From Pseudoalteromonas luteoviolacea DSM 6061 (GTDB lineage: Bacteria; Pseudomonadota; Gammaproteobacteria; Enterobacterales; Alteromonadaceae), in the NCBI RefSeq assembly GCF_001625655.1, contig NZ_AUYB01000082.1, forward strand, positions 1-64,000: 64,000 bases of DNA. Direction: 5' to 3'. Positions 18,037 through 27,805 of the stretch are shown piece by piece (position 1 is the first letter of the stretch; each line of letters starts with the position of its first letter). The position numbers and the translations under genes are program-made. The notes under the pieces were generated by a model, which was not told the origin of the DNA, searched no databases, and saw only the letters and a program-made list of their open reading frames with translations.

Positions 18037-20715
18037 TTACAGTGAACGCTGTACTTCAACAGTTTCAAATACCTCTATCTGATCGCCAACTTTAACGTCA
18101 TTGTAGTTCTTAACACCGATACCACATTCCATACCGTTACGAACTTCTTGAACGTCATCTTTAAAGCGACGAAGTGACTCAAGTTCACCTTCGTAGATTA
18201 CAACGTTCTCGCGAAGTACACGGATTGGTGCGCTACGTTTAACGATACCTTCTGTAACCATACAACCAGCTACTGCACCAATCTTAGGTGACTTAAACAC
18301 GTCACGAACTTCAGCAAGACCAATAATCTCTTGCTTGAATTCTGGCGCAAGCATACCTGCCATTGCTTGTTTAACTTCTTCAATCAAGTCATAGATTACG
18401 CTGTAGTAACGAAGATCTAAGTTTTCAGCTTCAATCACTTTACGTGCAGATGCATCAGCACGAACGTTGAAACCTACAATGATTGCGTTTGAAGCAGCTG
18501 CAAGTGTAGCGTCTGTTTCAGTGATACCACCAACACCACTACCTACGATCTTAACTTTAACTTCATCAGTAGATAGTTTAGTCAACGAGTCTGAAATCGC
18601 TTCAATTGAACCTTGTACGTCCGCTTTAAGAACAACATTAACTTCAGAGATATCACCTTCAGTCATGTTTGTGAACATGTTCTCAAGTTTCGCTTTTTGC
18701 TGACGCGCAAGCTTCACTTCACGGAATTTACCTTGACGGTATAACGCAACTTCACGTGCCTTACGCTCGTCTTTAACTACAGTTGCTTCATCACCAGCAG
18801 CAGGTACACCAGAAAGACCTAAGATCTCTACTGGAATAGATGGACCAGCTTCTGTGATTTCTTTACCATTTTCGTCTCTCATCGCACGTACACGGCCGTA
18901 CTCAAGACCACAAAGTACAATGTTACCTTGCTCTAGCGTACCAGCTTGTACAAGTACTGTTGCAACTGGACCACGGCCTTTATCTAGACGTGATTCAATA
19001 ACAACACCTTGCGCCATGCCTTTTTCTGGTGCAGTCAGCTCTAGTAGCTCAGCTTGCATCAGGATAGCTTCAAGCAGGTCATCAATACCTAGGCCTGTTT
19101 TCGCAGAAATATGAACAAACTGCGTATCACCGCCCCACTCTTCTGGAATAACATCCAGTTGAGCTAGCTCATTTTTAACGCGGTCTGGGTCAATACCCTC
19201 TTTATCCATTTTGTTTACTGCGATAATAAGCGGTACTTCTGCTGCTTTAGCGTGCTGTACAGCTTCTTTAGTCTGAGGCATTACACCATCGTCCGCTGCA
19301 ACCACAAGTACTACGATATCTGTCGCTTTCGCACCACGAGCACGCATCGATGTAAATGCCGCGTGTCCAGGAGTATCAAGGAAAGTGATCATGTTGCCGT
19401 CAGTTTCAACGTGGTAAGCACCAATGTGCTGTGTAATACCACCGGCTTCACCATCTGCAACCTTCGCTTTACGGATATAGTCAAGTGTTGACGTCTTACC
19501 ATGGTCAACGTGACCCATTACAGTAACAACTGGCGCACGTGGACCAACACTTTCAGTGTCACCACGATCACTTAGTACTTTTTCTTCAAGTTCATTTTCT
19601 TTAACAATGATAACCTTGTGACCCATTTCCTCTGCTACATATTGTGCAGTCTCTTGGTCAATAACTTGGTTGATAGTTACCATTTCGCCAAGCTTCATCA
19701 GTGTTTTAACAACTTCAGCACCTTTCACAGCCATGCGCGATGCAAGCTCTGATACAGTAATTGTTTCACTGATACGCACTTCTTGCTTAACCTCTGCTGC
19801 TGGCTTTTGGAAGCCATGCTGAAGTGAAGTTGGTGCTTTAAGCTTGCCTTTTTTACCACGTGGCTGCTGAGTATTCGCCTCTTTAGCCTGTGGCTTTTTC
19901 TTCTTCTTGCGACGTGCACTCTTTTCTTCACGTGCATCAGACTCGTCTTCAGCTTCACGTGCAAATGTAGACGTCGTCATGTGGTGGTCAGCTGAAGCTT
20001 CGCGACGTTTACGCTCTTCTTCTTCTGCTTTCCAACGTGCTTCATTTTCTTCTGCTAGACGGCGAGCTTCTTCAGCTTGACGATTTGCTTCTTCCTCAGC
20101 TTTCTTTAAGGCTGCTGCTTCTGCTTCTGTACGAAGACGTTCTGCTTCGATTTTCTCTTGCTCTTGTTGGGCGCTATCCACTTCTATACTCTGCTGTTCT
20201 TTCGCTTGACGTTCTGCTTCTGCTTTACGTTTGGCTTCTTCTTTAGCTTTGCGCTCAGCTTCCTCTTTGGCTTTTCGCTCTGCCTCCTGTTGGGCGTTGC
20301 GTTCAGCTTCTTCTTTCGCTTTTTGCTCAGCTTCTTGTTGAGCTTTCAATTCTGCTTCTTTGCGCGCAGCTTCCTCTGCAGCTAAGCGTTCTTGCTCTTT
20401 TTGCTGCTCGATTGCGCTCTTTTTAACGTAAGTGCGCTTTTTACGTACTTCTACCTGAACCGATTTAGCTTTACCAGTAGAACCAGTAACACTTAGGGTA
20501 CTCTTGCTTTTACGCTGAAGAGTCATACGTTCAGGACCATCAGAACCTGTGCCACCATGTTGCTTGCTCAAATGATCAAGTAACTGGGCTTTTTCAGATT
20601 CACTGACCTGATCGCCTTTGGCTTTGGAGATCCCTGCATCTGTTAACTGCTGTAGTAATTTATCAACAGTTGTACCAATGTTCTCGGCTAGTTTCTCTAT
20701 GCTCACGTCTGCCAT
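18037..20715 (-). CDS. infB: Translation initiation factor IF-2
   Basis: 892 residues (E. coli 890). This GTPase brings fMet-tRNA to the 30S subunit and promotes subunit joining. A short IF2-N domain ([20 protein letters not shown]) is followed by a long Lys/Glu/Ala-rich helical linker (about 105-290) made of degenerate heptad-like repeats such as [18 protein letters not shown] second IF2-N domain and the G domain follow, with G1 GHVDHGKTS near residue 400, G3 DTPGHAAF and G4 [10 protein letters not shown]. The C-terminal beta-barrel and fMet-tRNA-binding domains are intact. A strong ribosome site AGGAGGT precedes the ATG. The linker repeats make the DNA slightly repetitive there, which is normal for this gene. 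Confidence 0.97.
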   Translation of the reverse strand: MADVSIEKLAENIGTTVDKLLQQLTDAGISKAKGDQVSESEKAQLLDHLSKQHGGTGSDGPERMTLQRKSKSTLSVTGSTGKAKSVQVEVRKKRTYVKKSAIEQQKEQERLAAEEAARKEAELKAQQEAEQKAKEEAERNAQQEAERKAKEEAERKAKEEAKRKAEAERQAKEQQSIEVDSAQQEQEKIEAERLRTEAEAAALKKAEEEANRQAEEARRLAEENEARWKAEEEERKRREASADHHMTTSTFAREAEDESDAREEKSARRKKKKKPQAKEANTQQPRGKKGKLKAPTSLQHGFQKPAAEVKQEVRISETITVSELASRMAVKGAEVVKTLMKLGEMVTINQVIDQETAQYVAEEMGHKVIIVKENELEEKVLSDRGDTESVGPRAPVVTVMGHVDHGKTSTLDYIRKAKVADGEAGGITQHIGAYHVETDGNMITFLDTPGHAAFTSMRARGAKATDIVVLVVAADDGVMPQTKEAVQHAKAAEVPLIIAVNKMDKEGIDPDRVKNELAQLDVIPEEWGGDTQFVHISAKTGLGIDDLLEAILMQAELLELTAPEKGMAQGVVIESRLDKGRGPVATVLVQAGTLEQGNIVLCGLEYGRVRAMRDENGKEITEAGPSIPVEILGLSGVPAAGDEATVVKDERKAREVALYRQGKFREVKLARQQKAKLENMFTNMTEGDISEVNVVLKADVQGSIEAISDSLTKLSTDEVKVKIVGSGVGGITETDATLAAASNAIIVGFNVRADASARKVIEAENLDLRYYSVIYDLIEEVKQAMAGMLAPEFKQEIIGLAEVRDVFKSPKIGAVAGCMVTEGIVKRSAPIRVLRENVVIYEGELESLRRFKDDVQEVRNGMECGIGVKNYNDVKVGDQIEVFETVEVQRSL

Positions 20716-20741
20716 ATTATGCGTTACCTCCTGTTAATAAA

Positions 20742-22241
20742 CTACTCTTCACTAAACCAGCAAATATTACGTGCAGCCATAATAAAGTCGCCCGCTTGCT
20801 GTTCAGATAATTCAGTGATCTCAACTAATTCGTCGATACCTTGCTCTGCTAAATCTTCTAAGGTAATTACGCCTCTGCTTGCCATAACAAACGCTAAATG
20901 ACGGTCTAAGCCTTCTAGGTCTAGTAAGTCTTGTGCAGGTTCAGCACCTTCTAAAGTCTCTTCATCACGTAACGCTTTTGTCGTTAGTGCATCTTTGGCA
21001 CGCTTACGCAGCTCTTCAACAGTCTCTTCATCAAGACCTTGAATTTCTAAGAATTCCGCCACTGGTACGTAAGCAACTTCTTCAAGCGTTGAGAAACCTT
21101 CATTGATCAGGAACTGAGCAAAGTCATCATCAATATCTAAGTTATCGGTGAATAAGCTAATTAGCTTGTCAGACTCTTCTGCGTTTTTACGCTCCATGTC
21201 TTCAACAGTCATCACGTTTAATTCCCAGCCAGTCAATTGACTCGCCAATCGAACATTTTGACCGTTACGACCGATAGCCTGAGCTAAGTTGTCAGCTTCT
21301 ACCGCAATTTCCATTGTGCGTGAATCTTCATCCATCACAATTGATGCAACCTCTGCAGGTGCCATTGCATTGATAACGAATTGTGCAGGATTGTCGTCAT
21401 ATAATACTATATCAACGCGCTCTCCGCCTAATTCCGTAGAAACCGCCTGTACACGTGCACCACGCATACCAACACACGCACCTACTGGATCGATACGCTT
21501 GTCATTTGACTTAACCGCGATTTTTGCACGAGAACCCGGATCACGAGCTGCACCTCTTAGTTCAATCATCTCTTCGCCAATTTCAGGCACTTCGATTCTG
21601 AACAGTTCCATTAGCATCTCAGGCTTAGAACGTGTCACAAATAATTGTGCACCGCGCGCTTCAGGCTTAACTTCATACAATAAACCACGAACACGGTCAC
21701 CAGGTCTGAAGCTTTCGCGTGGTAACATATCTTCGCGATAAATAACCGCTTCAGCATTATTACCTAAGTCAATAACTACCGTGTCACGTGAAGCTTTTTT
21801 CACTACACCAGTAACCAATTCACCTTTTTGGTCTTTATATGCATCAACAACTAGTGCTCTTTCAGCTTCACGTACCTTTTGTACGATTACTTGTTTTGCC
21901 ATTTGTGTTGTAATGCGGTCAAATTGAATTGATTCAATTTGTTCTTCTACATAATCACCAAGCTGTAAATCTGGTTCTTCAACCTGTGCAGCTTCAATGG
22001 TAATTTCAGAATATGGGTTTTCAAGTGAACCATCTTCTAAAGGTTCAGCAACCTGCCAACGACGGAAAGTATCATATTCGCCTGTTTTTCTATCGATAGA
22101 AACACGAACTTCAATTTCGCCATCATGCTTTTTCTTTGTTGCAGTCGCCAGTGCGAACTCTAACGCTTCAAAAATTTTCTCTCTTGGGACTGCTTTTTCA
22201 TTGGATACAGCTTCTGCAACCAACAAGATCTCTTTTGCCAT
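20742..22241 (-). CDS. nusA: Transcription termination/antitermination factor NusA
   Basis: 499 residues (E. coli 495). NusA binds RNA polymerase and RNA to control pausing, termination and antitermination. It has an N-terminal polymerase-binding domain ([20 protein letters not shown]), an S1 domain ([20 protein letters not shown]), two KH domains ([40 protein letters not shown]) and two C-terminal acidic repeats ([40 protein letters not shown]). I start at the ATG at 22239-22241 ([12 protein letters not shown]), with GAGG 8 nt upstream. The longer in-frame extension lacks homology. Confidence 0.97.
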   Translation of the reverse strand: MAKEILLVAEAVSNEKAVPREKIFEALEFALATATKKKHDGEIEVRVSIDRKTGEYDTFRRWQVAEPLEDGSLENPYSEITIEAAQVEEPDLQLGDYVEEQIESIQFDRITTQMAKQVIVQKVREAERALVVDAYKDQKGELVTGVVKKASRDTVVIDLGNNAEAVIYREDMLPRESFRPGDRVRGLLYEVKPEARGAQLFVTRSKPEMLMELFRIEVPEIGEEMIELRGAARDPGSRAKIAVKSNDKRIDPVGACVGMRGARVQAVSTELGGERVDIVLYDDNPAQFVINAMAPAEVASIVMDEDSRTMEIAVEADNLAQAIGRNGQNVRLASQLTGWELNVMTVEDMERKNAEESDKLISLFTDNLDIDDDFAQFLINEGFSTLEEVAYVPVAEFLEIQGLDEETVEELRKRAKDALTTKALRDEETLEGAEPAQDLLDLEGLDRHLAFVMASRGVITLEDLAEQGIDELVEITELSEQQAGDFIMAARNICWFSEE

Positions 22242-22280
22242 AGGTTTTGCCTCGCTTGCCCTGGTCCTTCGCACTCAATC

Positions 22281-22736
22281 TTAAAATTTGGCGATGATGT
22301 TAGCTCTCTCAACATTGCTGAGCATAATGTGGTGCTCTAACCCGTCGACTGTTAGCGTGATCATATCGCCATTAACTGCTACTAGGTCACCTTTAAAATT
22401 GCGGCGACCATCTTGTGGAAGCTTAGTACGTAAACGTACTTCTTCACCTTGCGCTTCCTCATAATGAGCTTGTTTGAATAATGGTCTATCAACACCTGGT
22501 GAAGACACTTCTAAGTTATATTCATTTGTAATGGGATCTTCTACATCCAAAATAGCACTCACCTGACGGCTCACTTCCGCGCAATCATCAACATTAATGC
22601 CATTTTCGTGTTCAATATAAACCCTAAGTGTAGAATGACGTCCAGCTTGTACAAACTCTAGACCGCGCAGCTCATAACCACAGGCTTCAACAGCCGGCTC
22701 TAGCATAACGGTTAAATCTTGCTCGAGTTTTGACAC
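22281..22736 (-). CDS. rimP: Ribosome maturation factor RimP
   Basis: 151 residues (E. coli 150). A 30S assembly factor with an N-terminal alpha/beta domain (LEPAVEACGYELRGLEFVQ) and a C-terminal Sm-like domain. The family signature YNLEVSSPGVDRPLF is present. The start is a GTG at 22734-22736 behind a strong GGAGG site. It is the first protein gene of the nusA-infB operon and is preceded by an attenuator-like terminator only 20 bp upstream. Confidence 0.96.
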   Translation of the reverse strand: MSKLEQDLTVMLEPAVEACGYELRGLEFVQAGRHSTLRVYIEHENGINVDDCAEVSRQVSAILDVEDPITNEYNLEVSSPGVDRPLFKQAHYEEAQGEEVRLRTKLPQDGRRNFKGDLVAVNGDMITLTVDGLEHHIMLSNVERANIIAKF

Positions 22737-22755
22737 AAATTACCTCCATACAAAC

Positions 22756-22776
22756 AAAAAAAGGGCTTATAGCCCC
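22756..22776 (-). terminator. Attenuator-like terminator just upstream of rimP
   Basis: On the minus strand GGGCT-ATA-AGCCC is followed by seven Ts (plus-strand A tract 22756-22762). It lies after tRNA-fMet and about 20 bp before the rimP start, so the transcript must read through it to express rimP-nusA-infB. This suits control by NusA, a factor that alters termination. Confidence 0.7.
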
Positions 22777-22835
22777 ATCAATTCAGCTGCTCGCTCTTGG
22801 GCCTAAATTGCTATTATCTAGCACCAGACACAACA

Positions 22836-22858
22836 ACGCCCCGAACCAAGCGGGGCGT
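22836..22858 (-). terminator. GC-rich hairpin in the tRNA-fMet/rimP leader
   Basis: Arms ACGCCCCG and CGGGGCGT (8 bp) with a 7-nt loop, followed on the minus strand by TTGTTGTGTC. It is a stable structure with a poor T tract, perhaps a tRNA 3' processing or termination element. Confidence 0.45.
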
Positions 22859-22944
22859 CACACCAAAAACAAACTGTGTGGCCAAAGGCCGAGCTTGGTT
22901 GCGGGCTGTACCAGCCTAAATTAAGCTTGCGCTTAAACGCAAAA

Positions 22945-22966
22945 CGCGCATTACGAAGAATGCGCG
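22945..22966 (-). terminator. Hairpin downstream of tRNA-fMet
   Basis: Arms CGCGCATT and AATGCGCG (8 bp, 6-nt loop), followed on the minus strand by a short TTTT. It is about 30 nt past the CCA end of the tRNA and probably acts in 3' processing or partial termination. Confidence 0.45.
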
Positions 22967-22995
22967 ACCTTAAGAAATTCAGCGATTTCTTACAT

Positions 22996-23072
<77 letters not shown>

Positions 23073-23107
23073 TCCATATGCAGTGCTACACTGCTCAATT
23101 GGCGAGT

Positions 23108-23136
23108 ATTATAGAGATTGTTCCATTAATACGCAA
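23108..23136 (-). promoter_or_regulatory. Promoter of tRNA-fMet and the nusA-infB operon
   Basis: On the minus strand -35 TTGCGT (23131-23136) and a perfect -10 TATAAT (23108-23113) are 17 bp apart. They lie 36 bp upstream of the tRNA 5' end. Confidence 0.8.
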
Positions 23137-23275
23137 CCTCAAACTAGATAAAAACAAAACCTCAGTTTACCTAATGCAACATCCAAAAAGACTTTAACAA
23201 TCATTAACATTGCGCCTTTGTACCCAATGCAGATCCATATATACTTCAGTTTTCTTACAATCAGGAGAAGTTTAT

Positions 23276-24061
23276 ATGAAAAAGAAGACAGTCCAGCTAA
23301 CATTGGCTTCGGTTGCATCAGTTCTATTTAGTGGTGCGGCGCTTGCCAACACTTGCGCCAGTGCAGGACCCCAAACTCCCCGTGATATTGACAACCTTTA
23401 CGGAGAAAATAAAAGAGTATTTAGTTTGGCACCACCATCTTCACAAATGAACTTGTGCAACATCCACTTCCACAAAAACGCTGAACACAAAGCTAAGGAC
23501 TTCTCAGTATTTGCAGGAGACGGTAAATACGGCGGTTATCAATGCAATGCAACCGCTGATCTAACACCCGCTGAATTAAAAGCACCAAAAGGAAAAGTTT
23601 GTAAGAATGTGAAGCCTGGCGATACCATTGAAGTACATTGGGTCCATAGCTCCTGTGACGTAAAACCTGGTAAAGGACTCGGGTCGTGCTTAAATGCACA
23701 ATGTGCAAACCCAGATTTACGTGTAGAAACACAGGTATTCCTAGTTGTTAATGACGAAGATGCACTGGATTTCAATGATTTATCATATGATGGAAACGTG
23801 GAAAACGGTTACCATCAACCGAAACACATTCCCAATACAACAGGCAAACCCGTCGAGTTTTTGGGCTCAACAACAGGCCCTAGCTACAACGATAAGCAGT
23901 GTTCACCATTGCAAGTTACATGGAGCGTTCGCCCCGCCTGTGCAAAAATTGACATCAATAGCCTTGCTAAATGGTGTGAGGACAACGTATTTGAAGAAGA
24001 TCACGCGCATGGCGTAAGACAACTAGTAACTGACCCTAAGCTATTGTCTCCGATAAACTAA
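23276..24061 (+). CDS. Exported delta-class carbonic anhydrase
   Basis: 261 residues. The start ATG at 23276 has AGGAGAAG upstream and begins a clear signal peptide (cleavage about Ala24, AALA-NT). I assign it to the delta carbonic anhydrase (CA_like) family from the conserved blocks MNLCNIHFHKNAEHK (His64, His66, His71), IEVHWVHSSCD (His121, His124) and the Cys-rich GSCLNAQCANPDLRVETQVF. Paired cysteines suggest disulfides and a periplasmic location, where it would interconvert CO2 and bicarbonate. The closest family members are in marine algae and proteobacteria. It is monocistronic, with a hairpin after the stop. Assignment is by motif recall, so which histidines bind zinc is inferred. Confidence 0.8.
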   Translation: MKKKTVQLTLASVASVLFSGAALANTCASAGPQTPRDIDNLYGENKRVFSLAPPSSQMNLCNIHFHKNAEHKAKDFSVFAGDGKYGGYQCNATADLTPAELKAPKGKVCKNVKPGDTIEVHWVHSSCDVKPGKGLGSCLNAQCANPDLRVETQVFLVVNDEDALDFNDLSYDGNVENGYHQPKHIPNTTGKPVEFLGSTTGPSYNDKQCSPLQVTWSVRPACAKIDINSLAKWCEDNVFEEDHAHGVRQLVTDPKLLSPIN

Positions 24062-24077
24062 TTCCCTCCAAATAAGA

Positions 24078-24098
24078 GCAGCGTCTATTAGACGCTGC
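24078..24098 (+). terminator. Hairpin after the carbonic anhydrase gene
   Basis: A 9-bp stem GCAGCGTCT / AGACGCTGC with a 3-nt loop, 17 bp past the stop. The downstream T content is modest, so it is probably a terminator of moderate strength. The rest of 24099-24307 shows nothing recognisable. Confidence 0.6.
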
Positions 24099-24307
24099 AG
24101 TAAATGTTTATTGTTTGGTTTGCAATAGCAAAATATTCCAGCCTATACTCGAAACTCAGTCTCGGTTTTTCGATGTTATTAACGCAACCAGACAAAGACA
24201 ATTTCCCAAGTTTTTTACGTTTTGTTAGTTGTACCACTGAGGATTATGACGAAACAGATTTGATTTAAACTTGAGCACGGATCCGCTCTAATCGTATTGG
24301 AGCGATT

Positions 24308-24781
24308 ATGAGTATTTCACCTTATCAATATCAGCTGCTAAGTCAGTCATTTTCGACTATAAAGCCAAACTTTCACTGCTTTTGTGTGAGTTTAAACCAC
24401 CGCTTGAATATGCATCCTATGTCAATGCAGATACCGTCTGAGGAACATCAAATTCTTGCTATTGAATATCAGCTCAGAGCATTCATTCAACAAAGCTTGA
24501 TACGCATCGCCAACCAAAAAGAGTTATGCCAATACATTGTCGAAAATATATCATCGTTCAAGGCCCTTCGCCCCTCAGTGTGCGATATTAAAGTACTTTG
24601 TAACTGTTTTCTTGATACACTCAAAGTGCACTTAGGCAAGCAGTTTACTTTGGCTGTAAGAAACGCATGGAAACGCGCACTTCATATTGTCGCCAATGTT
24701 TTAAAGTCAGAGTTATTCGGTATGACGAACGTCGTTTATCTCGACCAGTTTAGACAAAAGCATCAATTGCATCGCTCCTAA
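24308..24781 (+). CDS. Globin-like protein lacking the proximal histidine
   Basis: 157 residues without signal peptide, hence cytoplasmic. The second half reads like the G-H helices of bacterial haemoglobins: FLDTLKVHLGKQFTLAVRNA followed by WKRALHIVANVL (about 101-132). The first helix (LLSQSFSTIKPNFHCFCVSL) fits a globin A/B helix. Aligned on the conserved basic-Pro pair (R88-P89), the position of the haem-binding F8 histidine is occupied by Ser82 in NISSFKALRP. If it is a globin it probably does not bind haem in the usual way and may be a non-haem sensor or signalling module. There is no partner domain and no obvious operon. Family assignment is tentative; an all-helical protein of unknown function is the alternative. 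Confidence 0.5.
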   Translation: MSISPYQYQLLSQSFSTIKPNFHCFCVSLNHRLNMHPMSMQIPSEEHQILAIEYQLRAFIQQSLIRIANQKELCQYIVENISSFKALRPSVCDIKVLCNCFLDTLKVHLGKQFTLAVRNAWKRALHIVANVLKSELFGMTNVVYLDQFRQKHQLHRS

Positions 24782-24846
24782 TCAAGGTGACAATCCAAAA
24801 AGGAAGCATTAGACTGGCCCTAAATTAGGTTATTTTAGGTGAGTTT

Positions 24847-25353
24847 ATGAAACGTATCGCAATTATTATGGGTCTTAGCGCTGTATTAACGGCTGGATGT
24901 GATGTATTTGAAGACTCCAAGGCCCAAATTGAAGCACAATATTTGTCAGAAAACCAAGAGCTACAGGCAGTTATCGAACAAATTAGAGAGCAAGGTTTAG
25001 AAGCAATGAGCAAAAGTGCCGAAGCAGGGTCTTTAGCTGGGTGTGTTGTTGGCAAGTTAGATGGTGATCCAATGGGCGCACTCGTTGAGGTTGAAGGCGC
25101 ACTTCAAGACAGTGCAAGCGTTGCTGATTTAGCGAACTCAATAGCTAGTTTAGGAGATCAGGAAATTAGTTTAGAGACAATTCCCGAGCTACTCAAAGCG
25201 GGGGCTGAGACCGTTACCTATCTAAAAACTATGCTTGAAACATATGATTTAGCGGAATTACAAAGCCAATTTAGTGTGTTACTAGAAGAAGGCCAGACCA
25301 AAACAGAGGATATCGGTACGCATCTACGTGGTTTGATTGAGCAATGTAACTAA
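24847..25353 (+). CDS. Small acidic lipoprotein of unknown function
   Basis: 168 residues. The signal peptide ends in the lipobox LTAGC (Cys18), and Asp at +2 (CDVFED) would favour inner-membrane retention by the usual rule. The rest is acidic and helical (IEAQYLSENQELQAVIEQI; a glycine-containing middle SLAGCVVGKLDGDPMGALV), with one extra cysteine near the middle and one at the C-terminus that could pair. I do not recognise a family. It reads alone, 66 bp after the globin-like gene on the same strand. Confidence 0.75.
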   Translation: MKRIAIIMGLSAVLTAGCDVFEDSKAQIEAQYLSENQELQAVIEQIREQGLEAMSKSAEAGSLAGCVVGKLDGDPMGALVEVEGALQDSASVADLANSIASLGDQEISLETIPELLKAGAETVTYLKTMLETYDLAELQSQFSVLLEEGQTKTEDIGTHLRGLIEQCN

Positions 25354-25363
25354 TTTTTTTGCC

Positions 25364-25394
25364 AAGATGCTCATGCCATAGTGCAGAGCATCTT
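25364..25394. terminator. Hairpin between convergent genes
   Basis: Arms AAGATGCTC and GAGCATCTT with a 13-nt loop, between the lipoprotein gene and the convergent DUF3019 gene. It lacks a T run on either side in the correct orientation. Confidence 0.3.
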
Positions 25395-25410
25395 ATCGCG
25401 ATAAATATCG

Positions 25411-25803
25411 CTAGAATAGTCTCCAGCGTCGTTTCTTTGCACGGACCTTGTGCACCCAGTTGACTTCAATTGTTGTTACCGCCAGCGTATCGCTCTGCGC
25501 TTTTGAAATAAGCTCATAACTTACACTTTCTGCAGAACCAAAGTTCAGTGTATAAACAAAGTTTGCAGTATTTGCCCAACACTGAATAATACGTTTAGAC
25601 TCACTCTCTCTGAGGCAGTAATCGCCCGCTTGTGGTGCTGAAATCTCAAAAACCACATCAGCATAGCAGGTACGTCCTTGGTTTAGCGCAACACATTTAC
25701 TAGGTGTCGCATTCAGTATTCCCTTACGTTGTTCTTTTGCTGATAAACCAAACGGTACCAACATCAAGAACATCAACATTACCTGAGTGAGTCTAAAATA
25801 CAT
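25411..25803 (-). CDS. DUF3019 family exported protein
   Basis: 130 residues with a signal peptide (about 1-22, ending LSA). The body matches DUF3019: the motif PSKCVALNQGRTCYADVVFE, two further cysteines (YCLRESES, IIQCWAN), and a basic C-terminus (KVRAKKRRWRLF). Function is unknown; the family is found mainly in Shewanella and Pseudoalteromonas relatives next to MipA/OmpV genes. Its start lies inside the last 11 bp of the upstream mipA-like gene, indicating translational coupling. In related loci a two-component system is often adjacent; none is present here. Confidence 0.75.
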   Translation of the reverse strand: MYFRLTQVMLMFLMLVPFGLSAKEQRKGILNATPSKCVALNQGRTCYADVVFEISAPQAGDYCLRESESKRIIQCWANTANFVYTLNFGSAESVSYELISKAQSDTLAVTTIEVNWVHKVRAKKRRWRLF

Positions 25804-26611
25804 ATTTCACTCCAGTAAAGATGACGCGTGCATAATTGGACTCTATAAGTGGGCTACTTTTGACCCCCCCAGATCCAACTAATACCGACGCGCCTGCGCT
25901 ATAAACCCAATCCTGAGCAATGGGGTAGTTTAATTGCGTTTGCACAAAGGCTGTTGCGCCATCGCCTGCTGTAAATCCATATAAGTAATCGTTGACTTCT
26001 GACGGGTCTACACCATAAAAATAATCATTGAAGTTTTGGGAATAGTAGTTGGCACCAAAGTTTAACCACAAATCCCAGTTCCTTAGCTCAAAATTGCGAG
26101 TGGCTTCAACGTGAAAAACCCACCCGTCAGATTCACCAAACACATCGTATACAAGTTCTACAACAGTTAAGTACTCACCAATATTTTGGTAGTAAGCGAA
26201 TCCAATAGATTGGTCGACTTTACGCTTTCTGATGCCTTCTAATTCTTTTACTTTATCATCATTGGAGTAATAACCATTTTCAGAGAAAGGAATTTGGTAA
26301 TTTCCAAAAATGACATCAAGCCCCCAACCCTCACGTTGAATTAACTGGTAGCCCAGATCGGACCCACCAAAAAAATCCCCGGAGTGAGTGTTCAGGTAAA
26401 AGTTTTTATATTGCAGTTTTGCATCGATAAGCGGGGCTAAAGAAGAAAACTCATGTTTCGCTCCAATCAGCTTAGGCAGTTTTGTATTAACGTAAAATGC
26501 ACCTAAGCTCAGTTGCCAATCAAAATCTTCTTCATCATACCAAGGCTCTGCTTGAGCTCTTCCCATGATGACTAAACACGCAGCAAAGATTAAATAGGAT
26601 ATTCTTTTCAT
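25793..26611 (-). CDS. MipA/OmpV family outer-membrane protein
   Basis: 272 residues. The signal peptide ends at about residue 21 (MGRAQA). The rest is a beta-barrel pattern of alternating hydrophobic residues and aromatic girdles ending in a C-terminal phenylalanine (ARVIFTGVKYVF), the outer-membrane targeting signature. The length and motifs (PLIDAKLQYKNFYLNTHSG, GWGLDVIFGNYQIPF) fit MipA/OmpV. MipA of E. coli scaffolds the murein synthase PBP1B and hydrolase MltA; for most family members the role is unknown. It is co-transcribed with the DUF3019 gene and divergent from the phospholipase-like operon across 180 bp. Confidence 0.85.
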   Translation of the reverse strand: MKRISYLIFAACLVIMGRAQAEPWYDEEDFDWQLSLGAFYVNTKLPKLIGAKHEFSSLAPLIDAKLQYKNFYLNTHSGDFFGGSDLGYQLIQREGWGLDVIFGNYQIPFSENGYYSNDDKVKELEGIRKRKVDQSIGFAYYQNIGEYLTVVELVYDVFGESDGWVFHVEATRNFELRNWDLWLNFGANYYSQNFNDYFYGVDPSEVNDYLYGFTAGDGATAFVQTQLNYPIAQDWVYSAGASVLVGSGGVKSSPLIESNYARVIFTGVKYVF

Positions 26612-26794
26612 TGTTTATTATCTTTATCGCAGCACTTGTGCCTATATTCAGTCCCAGATCATACCTGAGCACTTCTCATCCAACAAGAAAACATTTTGCA
26701 ACTCAACAATTAACATTTTTTAAATCACTTTGTCACAAACAAACATTTAAATGCGTTTTCTCACAATCGAGTAAATATTCAAATCGAGGAAATG

Positions 26795-27805
26795 ATGAAA
26801 AAACTCCTTTTTCTATCTGCACTAGTCGTAAGCGCTGGAAATGTGCATGCATTTAGCCAAGAAACGCATAAACGTATCGTCATTGATGCAGTTAATTATA
26901 TGGCACAAAACCCAAATACAACAGAGTTTAATAAGTTACAAAATTTTGCACAGTCAAAAGGCATGACAGTGTCCCAACTTGGTGAATTAATGGGTCAAGC
27001 AGCCTACGATGTTGATGACTTTGAAGACACTTTCTTTTGCGGCGCCATTACAGGGGATTGCGTGCAAGCTCCTGTATGGGGTGTTGCTAAAAGCATAGTT
27101 AAATACACAAGCTACTGGCACTTTCAAAACCATACTCAAGGTGCTGATCAACATGGTAATGACTTCGGAGGTTACAATTACGATAAGCTAACTGTGTGGG
27201 GGACTGTCGACAGTATGGCTGCGACTTGGCTAAAGGGTGACTACTTGGATGATGGTCCTGGAGGCGAAACTGGATGGTTTAGTGCAGATGACAGCGAATA
27301 TAATACCTACGGTATTACAGAGAAGAATTACCGAATTGATAGCCACTCAAACTACCGCATGTATGATGACTTTGAAGAAATGCCTTTTCAGCCAATCGAC
27401 AACTTAGGGCAATACTGGTATCAAAGCTACTTACAAACGGGCAATCCTCAAGTATTGGGCTTTGTATTCCACACCACAGATCTGTTACAACCTCACCATA
27501 CATGGACCACCTCAGACTTGAACCACGCAGATTGGGAATCATGGGTAAAAGACTATTACGACAGAGAAAACCTCAATGATATGAGCTTAGTATCTCAGGC
27601 GATGCAAAACTTCTCCCCTGTTCAACCAAATGAGACTGACATTCGCCCACTGCTAACACAAGGCGGTGCCTTTTCGTATTCTCAAGGTGGTATTGTGCTT
27701 AACTCTAAAGACCATCACGATAGACTAAATACAGCTAAACAAGTTATCCCTAATGCAATCGCTATGGTTGTGCACTTACTTAATCACGCAATGGTAGCTC
27801 GCTAA
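26795..27805 (+). CDS. Exported phospholipase C / S1-P1 nuclease fold enzyme
   Basis: 336 residues from the second of two adjacent ATGs (26792 and 26795); GAGGA at 26786-26790 fits the second better. The signal peptide probably ends at VHA, giving a mature N-terminus FSQETH. That places a histidine at mature position 6, the spacing seen for W1 and H6 in S1/P1 nucleases, where the N-terminal residue and His bind zinc; here residue 1 is Phe. Further ligand-type motifs are FHTTDLLQPHH (related to HxxxDxxxPxH) and YWHFQNH. The fold assignment is therefore zinc-dependent phospholipase C / P1 nuclease. Substrate (phospholipid or nucleic acid) is not evident. It is first of three overlapping genes. 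Confidence 0.7.
   Translation: MKKLLFLSALVVSAGNVHAFSQETHKRIVIDAVNYMAQNPNTTEFNKLQNFAQSKGMTVSQLGELMGQAAYDVDDFEDTFFCGAITGDCVQAPVWGVAKSIVKYTSYWHFQNHTQGADQHGNDFGGYNYDKLTVWGTVDSMAATWLKGDYLDDGPGGETGWFSADDSEYNTYGITEKNYRIDSHSNYRMYDDFEEMPFQPIDNLGQYWYQSYLQTGNPQVLGFVFHTTDLLQPHHTWTTSDLNHADWESWVKDYYDRENLNDMSLVSQAMQNFSPVQPNETDIRPLLTQGGAFSYSQGGIVLNSKDHHDRLNTAKQVIPNAIAMVVHLLNHAMVAR

Noticed and set aside
19990-20400. Repetitive DNA within infB
   Set aside because: It encodes the usual Lys/Glu/Ala-rich linker of IF-2 and is not a mobile or regulatory repeat.
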